This document shows, in pieces, positions 21,634 to 31,909 of a stretch of 64,000 nucleotides of DNA; positions within the stretch are counted from its first letter, which is position 1; every line of letters begins with the position of its first letter. Position numbers and translations under genes: made by a program. Below the pieces are notes generated by a model. It made no database searches. It worked only from the letters and a program-made list of their open reading frames with translations, and was not told the DNA's origin. The DNA is from Vreelandella halophila (lineage in GTDB: Bacteria; Pseudomonadota; Gammaproteobacteria; Pseudomonadales; Oleiphilaceae), in NCBI RefSeq assembly GCF_019903425.1, contig NZ_JACHUZ010000013.1:2052361-2116360 (forward strand). Reading direction: 5' to 3'.

Positions 21634-22427
21634 GTCATACGTTGCCGGTAAGGCTGGGCCTGTTGCAGGATTTCGCGGAACAGCAGGTTGTTGGCAATCA
21701 CCAGCTCGCCGGCTTTGCGCCCAAGCGGGTTGCCCCGGAGATCACCGCCCACGGCTCCGGCCTCCTGGCTGATGAGGCTCGCCATTACCTGCTCGTGGCG
21801 CAGGTCGGTGGCCAGAACGGCCGCGTCCAGATAACCACCCGCAACCCTTGCCATATCCAGGACGCTGCAGCCGTTGTACTGCAGATCCGCCCCTTCGCGC
21901 ACCAGTGATCCCGCCACGTCCAGCCAGAGGCCACTGTCCTCGCCGCTGCTGCGCCGATTGAACAGGTTGCAGCTGATCAGGGTCTGGGCGAGCTGCTGGG
22001 TGGAGCGGGCCCGGATGCGCTGGCTGTTGAGCACGGCGCCGTAGCCGCGGCTGAAGGCGTATTCCTCGCCCGTGAGAGGGCACAGGACCACGAGGTTTTC
22101 CGGCCGGTCGTTGATCTTCTGGAGCAGGGCTGTTGCGAATTCCGGCAGGCCGCGGGCGAAGTTGCGCTCCCCCAGGATCGGGAAAACGTGCCAGCTCTGG
22201 GCCCAGTCACCTGCCTCCACATCGCCTGCGGGGGCAATCCAGTGGTCCTTGTAGGAACGGCGCAGCTGCTCCTCGGTGCGTTCATGGATGCGGTGCTCAA
22301 TGGCATGCACGGTACGCACCAACGCGTCAGGCGCCTTGCTGTCGGCCTCCAGGCGGGCCTGCTGGTCCTTGAGGAAATCGCTGTTCTGCCTTGCCGCGCG
22401 CAAGGCCATCTTGATTGCTGGCTGCAT
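21624..22427 (-). CDS. suhB: SuhB homologue lacking catalytic metal ligands (pseudoenzyme)
   Basis: 267 residues from ATG 22427 (MQPAIKMALRAARQ), colinear with inositol-monophosphatase-family SuhB and in the same place (between secF and trmJ) as in Pseudomonas. The family's metal-binding residues are gone: the GEE motif reads APA (65-67), DPLDGT reads FPILGE (82-87), and the WD of the late motif reads HE (211-212). Flanking positions remain alignable (W79, N89-F90, EYAFSRGYGAVLN, QEAGA). SuhB also acts with Nus factors in rRNA antitermination, which does not need phosphatase activity (known for E. coli). I infer that only a non-catalytic role is kept. The reading frame is intact, so it is not a pseudogene. 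Confidence 0.85.
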   Translation of the reverse strand: MQPAIKMALRAARQNSDFLKDQQARLEADSKAPDALVRTVHAIEHRIHERTEEQLRRSYKDHWIAPAGDVEAGDWAQSWHVFPILGERNFARGLPEFATALLQKINDRPENLVVLCPLTGEEYAFSRGYGAVLNSQRIRARSTQQLAQTLISCNLFNRRSSGEDSGLWLDVAGSLVREGADLQYNGCSVLDMARVAGGYLDAAVLATDLRHEQVMASLISQEAGAVGGDLRGNPLGRKAGELVIANNLLFREILQQAQPYRQRMTGA

Positions 22428-22464
22428 CAGGTTACCAATGGGGTCCGATTCGGATGGGCGGCGA

Positions 22465-22473
22465 ACTATACCA
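22465..22473 (-). promoter_or_regulatory. Extended -10 promoter of suhB homologue
   Basis: On the minus strand the sequence reads TGG-TATAGT, an extended -10 (TGnTATAGT), 38 bp upstream of the chosen start. There is no convincing -35 box. It lies in the divergent suhB/trmJ intergenic region (22428-22611). Confidence 0.45.
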
Positions 22474-22611
22474 GAAAACGCCGGGCAAGACGATTGTTGG
22501 GCGGGTTCCGGCGTCAGGGAAACCCGCGAGCCGCCTGCCGCCGATCCATTGTGCATGCTAGTATGCGCCCATCATTGGCAACAGGTGCCCGCCCGGCGGG
22601 TGGAAAATGGA

Positions 22612-23406
22612 ATGTCGGACTACCCTTCCCTTGAAGGCCTCCGGGTCGTGCTGGTTGAACCGTCCCATCCGGGCAATATCGGTGCGGTGGCCCGGGCCAT
22701 GAAGAACATGGGGGTGTCCGAGCTGGCCCTGGTATCGCCGGTTTCCTTCCCGGATGAAAAGGCCAGTGCCCGGGCCTCCGGGGCGGATGATGTGCTTGCG
22801 AATGCCCAAGTGGTTTCGGATCTTGGGGAAGCGGTCGCAGACTGTGTGGAGGTGATTGGCGCCAGTGCGCGTTCGCGCAGCCTTACCTGGCCGATCCTCA
22901 ACCCGCGCGACTGCGGTGCCAGGGTGTTGGAGCAGCGCCGGCAGGGGCCCGTGGCCCTGGTGTTCGGTCGGGAGGACAACGGGCTTTCGAATGAGGAGCT
23001 GCGGCGCTGCCATTACCATGTGCAGGTGCCTTCGAATCCGGGATTCAGCTCCCTGAATCTGGCCATGGCGGTGCAGGTGATGCTCTATGAGGTGCGCATG
23101 CAGAGCCTGTTTGACGCGCCGGAGCCCGCTGCACCGCGATGGCAGAGCACGCACACCCCGGCGGATGAGGGTTGGGATGAGCTGCCGGCTACTGCTGAGG
23201 ACATGGAGCGCCTGCTGGCGCACCTGGAGCAGACGCTGACGACCACCGGTTTTCACGACCCGGAGCGTCCGCGACAATTAATGGTCAGGATGCGCCGGCT
23301 GTTCCAGCGGGCGCATCCTGACCGCATGGAAATGAACATACTCAGGGGAATCCTGACCAGCGTTGATAAGCTGGCCCGTTCCCGTAACAGGGGCAATCAT
23401 GTTTGA
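22612..23406 (+). CDS. trmJ: tRNA (cytidine/uridine-2'-O-)-methyltransferase TrmJ
   Basis: SPOUT-family enzyme that 2'-O-methylates position 32 of certain tRNAs. ATG 22612 gives 264 residues and the standard N-terminus [20 protein letters not shown], followed by ARAMKNMG. A longer frame upstream overlaps the divergent suhB homologue and has no family similarity. The knot region [20 protein letters not shown] and the later [21 protein letters not shown] are diagnostic. Its 3' end overlaps cysE by 8 bp. Confidence 0.97.
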   Translation: MSDYPSLEGLRVVLVEPSHPGNIGAVARAMKNMGVSELALVSPVSFPDEKASARASGADDVLANAQVVSDLGEAVADCVEVIGASARSRSLTWPILNPRDCGARVLEQRRQGPVALVFGREDNGLSNEELRRCHYHVQVPSNPGFSSLNLAMAVQVMLYEVRMQSLFDAPEPAAPRWQSTHTPADEGWDELPATAEDMERLLAHLEQTLTTTGFHDPERPRQLMVRMRRLFQRAHPDRMEMNILRGILTSVDKLARSRNRGNHV

Positions 23407-24205
23407 CCATCTGCGCGAGGACATCCAGAGCGTCTTTCACCGTGATCCCGCGGCCCGCAATGCGTTCGAGGTGCTGACCAACTATCCCGGCCTGCATGCG
23501 CTGCTCTTCCATCGCATGAACCATCGGCTCTGGCAGTGGGGCTTCAAGTGGCTGGCGCGCACCATCTCCACCTTTGCCCGCTGGCTCACCGGTGTTGAGA
23601 TTCACCCCGGAGCGACCATTGGCAGGCGCTTCTTTATCGACCATGGCATGGGGGTGGTCATCGGTGAGACAACGGTTATCGGTGACGATGTCACCCTTTA
23701 CCAGGGCGTGACCCTTGGGGGAACCAGCTGGAACCACGGCAAACGCCACCCAACCCTGGGCGACGGCGTTGTCGTGGGGGCCGGTGCAAAGATTCTCGGA
23801 CCCTTCACCATTGGCCGCCATGCCAAGGTGGGGTCGAACGCGGTGGTGACCAAGGAGGTGCCCGAAGGCGCCACAGTGGTGGGCATTCCCGGGCGCATTG
23901 TGACCAAGAAGGAAGAGCCAGAGGAAGGGCGGCGCAAGGCCATGGAGCAGAAGATCGGGTTCGATGCCTACGGGCTCAGCGAGGATATGCCCGACCCGAT
24001 TGCCCGCTCCATCCGCAGCATGCTGGATCACATGCATGTGGTGGACGAGCGTATCGAGTCCATGTGCAAGGCGCTGAAACAGATGGACAGTTATCGCGGT
24101 TCCACTGAGATGCCGCCGCTGCCGATGGACTTTGACTGCGGCGACGTACCGGCCGATGGTCAGGAAAAGGCGACTGACGAGGGCGAGTCAGGATCAAATA
24201 CTTGA
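23399..24205 (+). CDS. cysE: Serine O-acetyltransferase CysE
   Basis: First committed step of cysteine synthesis: acetyl-CoA + L-serine to O-acetylserine. 268 residues from ATG 23399, preceded by AGGGGC. An N-terminal helical region ([20 protein letters not shown]) is followed by the left-handed beta-helix of hexapeptide repeats (about 65-170) containing [20 protein letters not shown] and [16 protein letters not shown], with the catalytic Asp-His pair around FIDHG. The last ~70 residues are an acidic extension. It ends within the iscR promoter: the TGA stop is part of the -35 hexamer. Confidence 0.97.
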   Translation: MFDHLREDIQSVFHRDPAARNAFEVLTNYPGLHALLFHRMNHRLWQWGFKWLARTISTFARWLTGVEIHPGATIGRRFFIDHGMGVVIGETTVIGDDVTLYQGVTLGGTSWNHGKRHPTLGDGVVVGAGAKILGPFTIGRHAKVGSNAVVTKEVPEGATVVGIPGRIVTKKEEPEEGRRKAMEQKIGFDAYGLSEDMPDPIARSIRSMLDHMHVVDERIESMCKALKQMDSYRGSTEMPPLPMDFDCGDVPADGQEKATDEGESGSNT

Positions 24206-24230
24206 CTGTTTTACTTGGTTAATTGATAAT
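24198..24230 (+). promoter_or_regulatory. iscR promoter with overlapping type-1 IscR box
   Basis: TTGACT (24202-24207), a 17-bp spacer and GATAAT (24225-24230) form a strong sigma-70 promoter. Bases 24198-24222 match the E. coli type-1 IscR consensus (as I recall it) at about 21 of 25 positions: ATACTTGACTGTTTTACTTG begins it. The box covers the -35 element, the expected geometry for repression by cluster-loaded IscR. The iscR ATG follows 34 bp after the -10. Confidence 0.8.
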
Positions 24231-24264
24231 CAAGCCAATCTGTCAGCGCAACCGGGTTCCGATC

Positions 24265-24750
24265 ATGAAGCTGACCACCAAAGGGCGCTACGCCGTTACC
24301 GCGATGCTTGACCTGGCCATCCATTCCGGGAGTGGACCTGTATCCCTTGCGGATATCTCGCAGCGGCAGGGCATATCGCTGTCCTACCTGGAACAGCTTT
24401 TCGCCAGGCTGCGCCGGGGCAACCTCGTAACCAGTGTGCGTGGGCCGGGAGGTGGTTACCGGCTCACGGCGGCGGAGGATGCGATATTCGTGGCGGACGT
24501 GGTGGACGCGGTCAATGAATCGCTGGACACCACCCGCTGTAATCGCGCCGGCGACTGCCAGAATGGCGAAATGTGCCTGACTCATCACCTATGGGCGGAT
24601 CTCGGGGATGAGATCCACCGTTTTCTCAGCCGGATCAGCCTGGCCGAGCTCCGGGATAAACCGGAGATCCAGGCAGTGGCGCAGCGCCAGGATCAGCGCC
24701 AGCGCGAAACCGCGGTTATTGCGGGCGACACGCGCCCGGCCAGTGCCTGA
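24265..24750 (+). CDS. iscR: Iron-sulfur cluster regulator IscR
   Basis: Rrf2-family transcription factor that senses Fe-S status. ATG 24265 gives 161 residues with the canonical start [18 protein letters not shown]; an upstream in-frame start at 24223 would lie in the promoter. The winged-helix DNA-binding domain (1-80) includes [15 protein letters not shown] and SVRGPGGGY. All cluster ligands are present at the E. coli positions: Cys92, Cys98, Cys104 and His107. A good IscR box lies upstream, so autoregulation is probably intact although the downstream isc assembly genes are missing. Confidence 0.98.
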   Translation: MKLTTKGRYAVTAMLDLAIHSGSGPVSLADISQRQGISLSYLEQLFARLRRGNLVTSVRGPGGGYRLTAAEDAIFVADVVDAVNESLDTTRCNRAGDCQNGEMCLTHHLWADLGDEIHRFLSRISLAELRDKPEIQAVAQRQDQRQRETAVIAGDTRPASA

Positions 24751-24791
24751 GCGGTTGCCGCGCAGACGGTTCCCAACAGCGAAACAATCCC

Positions 24792-25967
24792 ATGACACAG
24801 ACCATTTATCTCGACTATGCCGCCACCACGCCCGTTGACCCGCGTGTGGCGGAGACGCTTCAGCAGTATCTGACACCGGACGGCATCTTCGGCAATCCGG
24901 CTTCCCGCTCCCATGCCGTAGGCTGGCAGGCCGAGGCGGCGGTGGAACAGGCGCGCGCCCGGGTGGCCGGGCTCATTGGCGCGGACAGCCGGGAGATCGT
25001 GTGGACCTCCGGTGCCACAGAGTCCGACAACCTGGCCATCAAGGGCGCCGCCATGGCCAATCAGGCCAGGGGGCGCCACCTGGTCACCTCCGTTATTGAA
25101 CACAAGGCGGTGGTGGACTGCTTCCATTGGCTGGAAGAGCGGGGCTTTGAGGTCACCTGGCTGGAACCGGATGGGTGCGGCTGCATCGCAGCGGACCAGG
25201 TTCAGGCGGCACTCAGGGATGACACCATCCTGGTGTCACTGATGGCGGTGAACAACGAGCTGGGCAGCATCAACCCCATCGCGGCCATCGGAAGCCTGCT
25301 GCGTGAGTGGGGCGTCCTGTTCCATGTGGACGCGGCACAGGCATTGGGCAAGATGGCCCTGGATGTTACCCGGATGCCGGTGGACCTGATGGCGCTCTCC
25401 GCGCACAAGGTCTATGGACCAAAGGGGATCGGCGCGCTCTACGTGCGCCGTTCGCCGGATGTCACCATTGAGGCCCAGATGCATGGCGGTGGCCACGAGC
25501 GTGGCCTGCGCTCGGGAACCCTGGCAACCCACCAGATTGCGGCCATGGGGCACGCTTTCAGTCTGGCGCTTGAGGAAGGTGGCGCCGAGGCGGAAAGGCT
25601 TGAGGCACTGCGGTCGCGCTTCATCAGGGGCCTGGAAGGGCTGGACGGTGTTCAGGTGCATGGCCCGGAGGCAGAACGGGTCCCGGGCATCATTAATATC
25701 GGCTTCGAGGGCGTGGATGGCGAATCCCTGCTGCTGGCACTGAGGGGGATTGCCGTTTCCTCCGGTTCCGCCTGCGCATCGGCCACCACGGAGCCTTCCT
25801 ATGTGCTGCGGGGGATCGGTCTTCCGCCGGAGAAGGCCCAGGGGTCGCTGCGTTTTTCCCTCGGCCGCTTCAGTACGGAAACTGAGATCGACACAGCCGC
25901 CGAACGCATCACTGAGGCGGTGCAGAGGCTGCGCGAACGCAGTGCCGCGCGGCGTGCGACGGTGTGA
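24792..25967 (+). CDS. iscS: Cysteine desulfurase IscS, C-terminally shortened
   Basis: PLP enzyme that takes sulfur from cysteine as a persulfide for Fe-S clusters and tRNA thiolation. 391 residues, clearly IscS type: [33 protein letters not shown], His104 (VIEHK), PLP lysine Lys206 in [10 protein letters not shown], and the mobile-loop Cys328 in [18 protein letters not shown]. Compared with E. coli IscS (404 residues), the tail after RLRERS is replaced by a few residues; the lost segment includes the end (SIEWAHH) implicated in IscU binding. The next gene is ndk, not iscU. Confidence 0.97.
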   Translation: MTQTIYLDYAATTPVDPRVAETLQQYLTPDGIFGNPASRSHAVGWQAEAAVEQARARVAGLIGADSREIVWTSGATESDNLAIKGAAMANQARGRHLVTSVIEHKAVVDCFHWLEERGFEVTWLEPDGCGCIAADQVQAALRDDTILVSLMAVNNELGSINPIAAIGSLLREWGVLFHVDAAQALGKMALDVTRMPVDLMALSAHKVYGPKGIGALYVRRSPDVTIEAQMHGGGHERGLRSGTLATHQIAAMGHAFSLALEEGGAEAERLEALRSRFIRGLEGLDGVQVHGPEAERVPGIINIGFEGVDGESLLLALRGIAVSSGSACASATTEPSYVLRGIGLPPEKAQGSLRFSLGRFSTETEIDTAAERITEAVQRLRERSAARRATV

Positions 25968-25991
25968 CTTTACGCCTGAGGTGCGTATAAT
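25964..25991 (+). promoter_or_regulatory. Likely promoter of ndk
   Basis: A perfect TATAAT (25986-25991) with a weak -35 (GTGACT, 25964-25969) at 16-bp spacing sits directly after iscS. It suggests the ndk-rlmN-pilF cluster is transcribed separately from iscRS. It marks the junction where the isc assembly genes would normally be. Confidence 0.55.
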
Positions 25992-26035
25992 TCCGCCCGG
26001 ATTCCACCGATTACCGATAACAGGAGTTTCATCAC

Positions 26036-26467
26036 ATGGCTATTGAGCGCACCCTGTCGATCATCAAGCCGGATGCCGTGTCCCGCAACCTGATCGGCGA
26101 GATTGAGAGCCGTTTCGAGAATGCGGATCTGCAGATTGTAGCGGCCCGCATGATCCACATGACCCAGGAGCAGGCGGAAGGCTTTTACGCCGAGCACCGT
26201 GAGCGTTCGTTCTTCCCGGATCTGGTGGGTTTCATGACCTCTGGCCCGGTTATTGTCCAGGTGCTGGAAGGCGAGAACGCCATCGCCCGTAACCGTGAAC
26301 TGATGGGCGCCACCAACCCCAAGGAAGCGGAAGCAGGCACCATCCGCGCGGACTACGCCGATTCGATCGACGCCAACGCGGTTCACGGCTCCGATTCGCC
26401 GGAATCCGCCGAGCGCGAGATCGCCTATTTCTTCAACGACAGCGAGATCTGCCCGCGCACCCTGTAA
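26036..26467 (+). CDS. ndk: Nucleoside diphosphate kinase
   Basis: Balances nucleoside triphosphate pools by phosphate transfer through a phosphohistidine. 143 residues, the standard length. Motifs: [20 protein letters not shown] at the N-terminus, RPEV-type region replaced by [20 protein letters not shown], and the active site [16 protein letters not shown], whose His is phosphorylated. An AGGAG site precedes the ATG. It follows iscS by 68 bp. Confidence 0.98.
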   Translation: MAIERTLSIIKPDAVSRNLIGEIESRFENADLQIVAARMIHMTQEQAEGFYAEHRERSFFPDLVGFMTSGPVIVQVLEGENAIARNRELMGATNPKEAEAGTIRADYADSIDANAVHGSDSPESAEREIAYFFNDSEICPRTL

Positions 26468-26497
26468 GACCAGCGTGGGCACAGAAGGTATCCGATC

Positions 26498-27625
26498 ATG
26501 AGCAACACCGGCTCCCAGAATTCAGCTGAGAAGGTCAATCTGCTTGGCCTGCCGCGGCACAAGATGGAGCGGTTCTTCGTCGACATCGGCGAGAAGAAGT
26601 TCCGTGCCGGGCAGGTGATGAAGTGGATCCACCATTATGGAGTGGATGACTTCGAGGCCATGACCAACGTCAGCAAGACACTCCGTGCACGCCTGGCGGA
26701 GATCGCCGAGATCCGGGGGCCGGAGGTGCTTCTTGATGAAACCTCCAGTGATGGCACACGCAAGTGGGTCATGCGCATGGCCGAGGGCAACAGCATCGAG
26801 ACGGTGCTGATCCCCGATGGCGAGCGCGGCACCCTGTGTGTGTCCTCCCAGGTTGGGTGCAGCCTCGACTGCAGCTTCTGTTCCACTGGTAAGCGCGGCT
26901 TTAATCGCAACCTCTCCGCGGCCGAGATCATCGGTCAGGTCTGGGCGGCGTTGCGTACCTTCATGCCCTTCGACCGCACGAAAGAGCGGCCCATCACCAA
27001 TGTTGTGATGATGGGCATGGGCGAACCCCTGCTCAACTTCGACAACGTCGTTGATGCCATGGATCTGATGATGGATGATTGGGCCTATGGCATCTCCAAA
27101 CGGCGGGTTACCGTGAGCACTTCAGGGGTTATTCCGGCACTCGAGAAGCTGGGCGAGGTTTCGGATGTGTCACTTGCCATTTCGCTCCATGCCCCCAATG
27201 ATGAGCTGCGTAACGAGCTTGTGCCGCTGAACCGCAAGTACCCGATCGAGCGGCTGCTTTCGGCGACAAAGCAGTACCTTTCGGGGCTCGGGGACCGGCG
27301 CCGCGCCACCATTGAGTACACCCTCATTGAGGGCGTCAACGATCAGCCGGAGCATGCGGCACAGCTTGCGGATCTGTTGGTGGATGTGCCGTGCAAGGTC
27401 AACCTGATTCCGTTCAATCCCTTTCCCGAGAGTGATTACCGTCGCCCAAGCGGGAATGCGGTGAAGCGGTTCCAGGACATCATGAACCAGGCCGGCTATA
27501 TTACAACGGTGCGTACAACACGCGGCGACGACATTGATGCCGCCTGCGGCCAGCTGGTCGGTCAGTTCGAGGACCGTACCCGCCGCAGTGAGCGTTACAT
27601 TCCGGTTCACCAGGAGGTGGGCTGA
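26498..27625 (+). CDS. rlmN: Dual-specificity 23S rRNA/tRNA methyltransferase RlmN
   Basis: Radical-SAM enzyme that methylates C2 of A2503 in 23S rRNA and A37 in some tRNAs. 375 residues. The 4Fe-4S motif [18 protein letters not shown] is complete (CxxxCxxC). Also present are [21 protein letters not shown], the [17 protein letters not shown] block, and a late Cys (DIDAACGQL) expected to form the methyl-carrying thioether partner. It needs Fe-S clusters although no Isc scaffold is encoded here. It lies 30 bp after ndk. Confidence 0.98.
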   Translation: MSNTGSQNSAEKVNLLGLPRHKMERFFVDIGEKKFRAGQVMKWIHHYGVDDFEAMTNVSKTLRARLAEIAEIRGPEVLLDETSSDGTRKWVMRMAEGNSIETVLIPDGERGTLCVSSQVGCSLDCSFCSTGKRGFNRNLSAAEIIGQVWAALRTFMPFDRTKERPITNVVMMGMGEPLLNFDNVVDAMDLMMDDWAYGISKRRVTVSTSGVIPALEKLGEVSDVSLAISLHAPNDELRNELVPLNRKYPIERLLSATKQYLSGLGDRRRATIEYTLIEGVNDQPEHAAQLADLLVDVPCKVNLIPFNPFPESDYRRPSGNAVKRFQDIMNQAGYITTVRTTRGDDIDAACGQLVGQFEDRTRRSERYIPVHQEVG

Positions 27626-27655
27626 ACAGGAACGACTCGAAGGGTGACTGACTCC

Positions 27656-28453
27656 ATGCCAGGTCGATTGAAGGCAGACGCGACGCGGCTTACCGCGATT
27701 CTTCTGTGCATTATCACGGCGGGCTGTGTCTCGCAGCGGCAGGGAACCTTTGCCTCACAGGATCCTGAGCAGGCAGAGGAAGACTATGTGCGTCTGGGGC
27801 TGGCCTATATCCAGAATGACCGCTATGACCGGGCCCGGCGTCATCTGGACCGCGCGCTTGAGATCAATGATGAAAGCGCCCCCGCCATCGCCGCCAGGGC
27901 CCTGATCAGCGAGGAGGAAGGTGAGTACAGATTGGCTGAGGAGCGCTTTCGGCGGGCACTGGACCTGGAACCGGAGTATACCCGTGGCCGGGCCCATTTC
28001 GGGGTTTTTCTCTACAACCGCGGTCGTTACGAAGAGGCTCTGGAGCAGTTCCGGAAAGCGTCCGAGGATACTGATTACGACAGGCGTGCCGGGGTGTTCG
28101 TCAACCTGGCGCGTGCCGCGGGTCAGCTGGAACGCCATGATGAGGCTGCCGAAGCCTATAAGCGCGCTATGCAGCTGCGGCGGGGCAGTACAACAGACCA
28201 CATTGGTGCGATAACCTCCCTTATCGATGCCGGGCGTTATGCGGAAGCCCGGCCCCTGTACCGTCGACTGACCATGCGTATCGAGCGTTCCCGGGATGCT
28301 TCCCATACGCCCGCGTCCCTGTTGGCGGGCATCCGTCTGGCAAGAGAGTCAGGGGGTGATCAAGAGGCGTCCGAGCTCGCGGAGCAATTGCGGGAACGTT
28401 TCCCGGATTCTGAGGAATACCAGCAATACAGGACCATGGTCAGCGATGAGTGA
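27656..28453 (+). CDS. pilF: Type IV pilus biogenesis lipoprotein PilF/PilW
   Basis: Outer-membrane pilotin needed for multimerisation of the PilQ secretin. About 265 residues from ATG 27656; a GTG at 27644 is possible but sits too close to the GAAGGG site. The lipobox is in IITAGC, followed by tandem TPR helices (about 40-230: YVRLGLAYIQNDRYDRARRH, ARALISEEEGEYRLAEERFR, FLYNRGRYEEALEQFRKA). Position between rlmN and rodZ is the conserved one. It overlaps rodZ by 8 bp. Confidence 0.92.
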   Translation: MPGRLKADATRLTAILLCIITAGCVSQRQGTFASQDPEQAEEDYVRLGLAYIQNDRYDRARRHLDRALEINDESAPAIAARALISEEEGEYRLAEERFRRALDLEPEYTRGRAHFGVFLYNRGRYEEALEQFRKASEDTDYDRRAGVFVNLARAAGQLERHDEAAEAYKRAMQLRRGSTTDHIGAITSLIDAGRYAEARPLYRRLTMRIERSRDASHTPASLLAGIRLARESGGDQEASELAEQLRERFPDSEEYQQYRTMVSDE

Positions 28454-29408
28454 AGAGGGTAGCGCTGAGAACAGTAACGGGCCGACATCCCGGCTCGTAG
28501 GCGAGCAGCTGCGAACCGCCCGCGAGCACCACGGAATGGATCGCCAGGATGTAGCGGATCAGCTGCATCTGAGACCGTCAATCATCCAGGCCATTGAGGA
28601 CAGTGATTACGAGGCGATGCCTGCGGATCTTTTCCTGAAGGGATATGTCCGGACTTATGCCCGCCTCACGGAACAGGACGGGGATGATCTGATTGCCCGG
28701 CTGGATCGGGAACTCGAACCCTTCCGCCAGAAGCAGGAAGCACAGAAAGAACCCAGCCCGACGGAAATCATACGTCAGAAGAAGCTGCGCAGGCGTCGTA
28801 TCGGAGGTGTGGCCATCGCGCTTCTTACAGCGGTGGTAATCGGCTGGGTAGTTTATCAGTACGGGCCCTGGGTGGTGGATTCGGCCGTGGATGCGGCGGG
28901 GGAGGTCGAGCTTGACGTTCCGGACTCAGGGTCGGGGGCGGAGAGTGAATCAGAGCCGGACAGCGCAACGGGCGAGGGAGATAGCACTGAAGCAGGGAGC
29001 TCTGAAGCGGAGACCTCATCCACCGAGCCCTCATCTGATGGAGCCGGCGCTGAACCGGCGCTGTCAACGCCGGTTGCCCAGGTGGATGATCCCGGAGCAG
29101 CGGTGTCCAACGGCGGAACGCAGGCGGAATCCGGTGAACAGGCCAGTGCAAGTCAGGCCTCGTTGACCATTGCCTTTGATGGTGCATGCTGGGTTGAAGT
29201 GGTCAACGGCAACGGTGAGCGGGTTGTGGTTACACTTGCCCAGGAAGGTGAAACGGTTGATTATGAAGGGCCCGAGCCTTTCGAGGTGCTGCTCGGCAAC
29301 GTTGAAGCGGTCGCCTCGGTCCGCTTCATGGGTGAAACAGTGGACCTCGATCAGTACCCCGTGAACGCGGGACGCACACAGTTTGTACTTGATACAGCCA
29401 ATGGCTGA
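28446..29408 (+). CDS. rodZ: Cytoskeleton / cell-shape protein RodZ
   Basis: Bitopic inner-membrane protein that ties MreB to the elongation machinery. 320 residues from ATG 28446, overlapping pilF. Order: N-terminal helix-turn-helix (about 20-85, [20 protein letters not shown] and the MreB-binding side), cytoplasmic basic stretch (RQKKLRRRR), one TM (about 118-138, [19 protein letters not shown]), a Ser/Glu/Ala-rich acidic linker (about 150-235), and a C-terminal DUF4115-type beta domain beginning [20 protein letters not shown]. The linker is of low complexity and very acidic. Confidence 0.95.
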   Translation: MSEEGSAENSNGPTSRLVGEQLRTAREHHGMDRQDVADQLHLRPSIIQAIEDSDYEAMPADLFLKGYVRTYARLTEQDGDDLIARLDRELEPFRQKQEAQKEPSPTEIIRQKKLRRRRIGGVAIALLTAVVIGWVVYQYGPWVVDSAVDAAGEVELDVPDSGSGAESESEPDSATGEGDSTEAGSSEAETSSTEPSSDGAGAEPALSTPVAQVDDPGAAVSNGGTQAESGEQASASQASLTIAFDGACWVEVVNGNGERVVVTLAQEGETVDYEGPEPFEVLLGNVEAVASVRFMGETVDLDQYPVNAGRTQFVLDTANG

Positions 29409-29449
29409 ACCCCTCAGGGGCAGCCGCAGAGAATGGCAGGTTCAGAACG

Positions 29450-30568
29450 ATGCTTAAGAACGAAGAGTCTCCCATCAAGCGCAGGCCTTCCCGCCAGATC
29501 CACGTGGGGTCGGTGCCCGTGGGGGGCGATGCGCCCATTGCCGTTCAGAGCATGACCAATACGGATACCCTGGACATTGAGGGCACCGTGGCGCAGATCC
29601 GGGGCCTGGAGGAAGCTGGCGCCGACATTGTCCGGGTATCGGTTCCGGACATGGATTCCGCCGAGGCCTTTGCGAAGATCCGCGCGGCCGTGAACGTCCC
29701 GCTGGTGGCGGACATTCATTTCGACTATAAAATCGCGCTGCGCGTGGCGGAGCTGGGTGTGGACTGCCTGCGCATCAACCCCGGCAACATCGGGAAGGAA
29801 GAGCGGGTCCGCGCGGTGATCAACGCCGCCAAGGACCACGGCATCCCGATCCGCATCGGCGTCAACGCCGGCTCCCTGGAGAAGGACCTGCAGCGCAAGT
29901 ACGGCGAGCCCACCTCCGAGGCGATGGTGGAATCCGCCATGCGCCATATCGAGATCCTCGATCGGTATGACTTCAAGGACTTCAAGGTCAGCCTCAAGGC
30001 CTCCGATGTGATCATGGCGGTCCAGGCCTATCGACTCATCGCGGATAAGATCGAGCAGCCCCTGCACCTGGGGATCACCGAGGCCGGCGGCCTGCGCTCC
30101 GGCGCCGTGAAGTCGTCCGTTGGCCTGGGGATGCTGCTGGCGGAAGGGATCGGTGATACCATCCGCATCTCGCTGGCAGCGGACCCGGTGGAGGAGATCA
30201 AGGTCGGCTTCGATATCCTCAAGAGTCTGCGCCTGCGCACGCGCGGGATCAACTTCATCGCCTGCCCGAGTTGCTCGCGCCAGAACTTTGATGTGATCGG
30301 CACCATGAACGAGCTGGAGTCCCGGTTGGAGGATGTGAACACCTCCATGGATGTGGCCGTGATCGGCTGCATTGTCAACGGGCCCGGCGAGGCGAAGGAA
30401 GCGGACATCGGCATCACCGGGGGTACGCCCCAGCACCTGATGTACCAGGATGGGGACAAGGATCGCAAGATCGACAAGGCCTCCCTGGTGGATGACCTGG
30501 AGCGTGAGATCCGGCAACGGGCGGCGCGCAAGAAGGCTGAAGAAGACGCCATCATCGCCAAGGGCTGA
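29450..30568 (+). CDS. ispG: 4-hydroxy-3-methylbut-2-enyl diphosphate synthase IspG
   Basis: Fe-S enzyme of the MEP isoprenoid pathway converting MEcPP to HMBPP. 372 residues. N-terminal TIM barrel with [29 protein letters not shown] and LRINPGN; C-terminal cluster domain with Cys ligands in [10 protein letters not shown] and in [16 protein letters not shown]. It lies between rodZ and hisS as in related genomes, and is another 4Fe-4S consumer in this locus. Confidence 0.98.
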   Translation: MLKNEESPIKRRPSRQIHVGSVPVGGDAPIAVQSMTNTDTLDIEGTVAQIRGLEEAGADIVRVSVPDMDSAEAFAKIRAAVNVPLVADIHFDYKIALRVAELGVDCLRINPGNIGKEERVRAVINAAKDHGIPIRIGVNAGSLEKDLQRKYGEPTSEAMVESAMRHIEILDRYDFKDFKVSLKASDVIMAVQAYRLIADKIEQPLHLGITEAGGLRSGAVKSSVGLGMLLAEGIGDTIRISLAADPVEEIKVGFDILKSLRLRTRGINFIACPSCSRQNFDVIGTMNELESRLEDVNTSMDVAVIGCIVNGPGEAKEADIGITGGTPQHLMYQDGDKDRKIDKASLVDDLEREIRQRAARKKAEEDAIIAKG

Positions 30569-30607
30569 TCGCGGGCGGGCAACCACGCGACCGAACAGGG
30601 GAGAACC

Positions 30608-31906
30608 TTGGCCAGAATACAGGCAATTCGTGGAATGAACGACATACTGCCGGACCAGTCACCGGTCTGGCAGTATGTGGAGCGCACCCTGGGCGGTGTG
30701 CTCAGCGCCTACGGGTATCGCGAGATCCGCATGCCCATTTTGGAGAAAACCGAGCTGTTCAGCCGCTCCATCGGCGAGGTCACGGACATCGTCGAGAAGG
30801 AGATGTACACCTTTGAGGATCGCAACGGCGACAGCCTGACCCTGAGACCGGAAGGCACCGCAGGCTGTGTCCGTGCCGCGGAGCAGCACGGGCTGCTGTT
30901 CAACCAGCAGCAGCGCCTCTGGTACACCGGCCCCATGTTCCGCCATGAACGCCCGCAGAAAGGGCGCTACCGCCAGTTCCACCAGATCGGTGTGGAAGCC
31001 TTCGGCATGGAAGGGCCGGACATTGACGCCGAGCTGCTGCTGATGACTGCCCGCATCTGGCGGGCGCTGGGCCTGGCGGACCAGGTGCGCCTGGAGATCA
31101 ATTCGCTGGGCACCGCCGCCGACCGTCAGCGCTATCGCGACGCGCTCACCGCCTATCTTGAAAACCACCGTGACAGACTCGATGAGGACAGCCAGCGTCG
31201 GCTCGCTACCAATCCGTTGCGGATCCTGGATTCAAAAGTGGCCGAGACCCAGCGCGTGCTTGAGGACGCGCCGGTACTGGCGGACTATATCGGGGAAGAA
31301 AGCCGTGAGCATTTCCGTGCCCTTTGTGAACGCCTGGACGCGGCCGGCCTTGCCTACAGTGTGAACGCCGGCCTGGTCCGGGGGCTGGACTACTACGGTA
31401 AAACCGTGTTCGAGTGGGTCACCGACGCGCTGGGGGCCCAGGGCACCGTCTGTGCCGGGGGTCGTTACGACGGCCTGGTGGAGCAGCTCGGTGGGCGCTC
31501 GACGCCGGCGATCGGGTTCGCCATGGGCATGGAACGTTTGATCCTGCTGCTCGAGACAGAAGGGCTGATCCCCGAATGGGTCAACGGCCATGCCGATATC
31601 TATGTCATGAGCATGGATGACAGCCTTTCCGCCCAGGCATTCGGCCTTGCGGAGCGCCTGCGGGATGCGCTGCCGGCCAATCGGGTGGTGAGCCACTGCG
31701 GTGGTGGTGGTTTCAAGAGCCGCATGAAAAAGGCCGACGCCTCCGGTGCACGGCTGGCCGTGATCCTGGGCGCGGATGAAGCCGCGGCCGGGGAGGTCAG
31801 CGTGAAGAACCTGGTAAACACCGAGCAGCAGCGGATTGCGCAATCCGAGCTGATAGCCGCCTGTCAGGCCCACCTCGGTGACAAAACGAACGAACAGGGA
31901 GAATAG
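30608..31906 (+). CDS. hisS: Histidyl-tRNA synthetase
   Basis: Class II aminoacyl-tRNA synthetase. 432 residues with a TTG start at 30608 ([20 protein letters not shown]), preceded by GGGAGAA; no ATG or GTG fits the conserved N-terminus better. Motif 2 is around [20 protein letters not shown]; histidine-specific blocks are [17 protein letters not shown] and CAGGRYDGL; motif 3 is around [11 protein letters not shown]. The C-terminal anticodon domain occupies about 325-420. yfgM follows after 3 bp. Confidence 0.98.
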   Translation: MARIQAIRGMNDILPDQSPVWQYVERTLGGVLSAYGYREIRMPILEKTELFSRSIGEVTDIVEKEMYTFEDRNGDSLTLRPEGTAGCVRAAEQHGLLFNQQQRLWYTGPMFRHERPQKGRYRQFHQIGVEAFGMEGPDIDAELLLMTARIWRALGLADQVRLEINSLGTAADRQRYRDALTAYLENHRDRLDEDSQRRLATNPLRILDSKVAETQRVLEDAPVLADYIGEESREHFRALCERLDAAGLAYSVNAGLVRGLDYYGKTVFEWVTDALGAQGTVCAGGRYDGLVEQLGGRSTPAIGFAMGMERLILLLETEGLIPEWVNGHADIYVMSMDDSLSAQAFGLAERLRDALPANRVVSHCGGGGFKSRMKKADASGARLAVILGADEAAAGEVSVKNLVNTEQQRIAQSELIAACQAHLGDKTNEQGE

Positions 31907-31909
31907 GAA

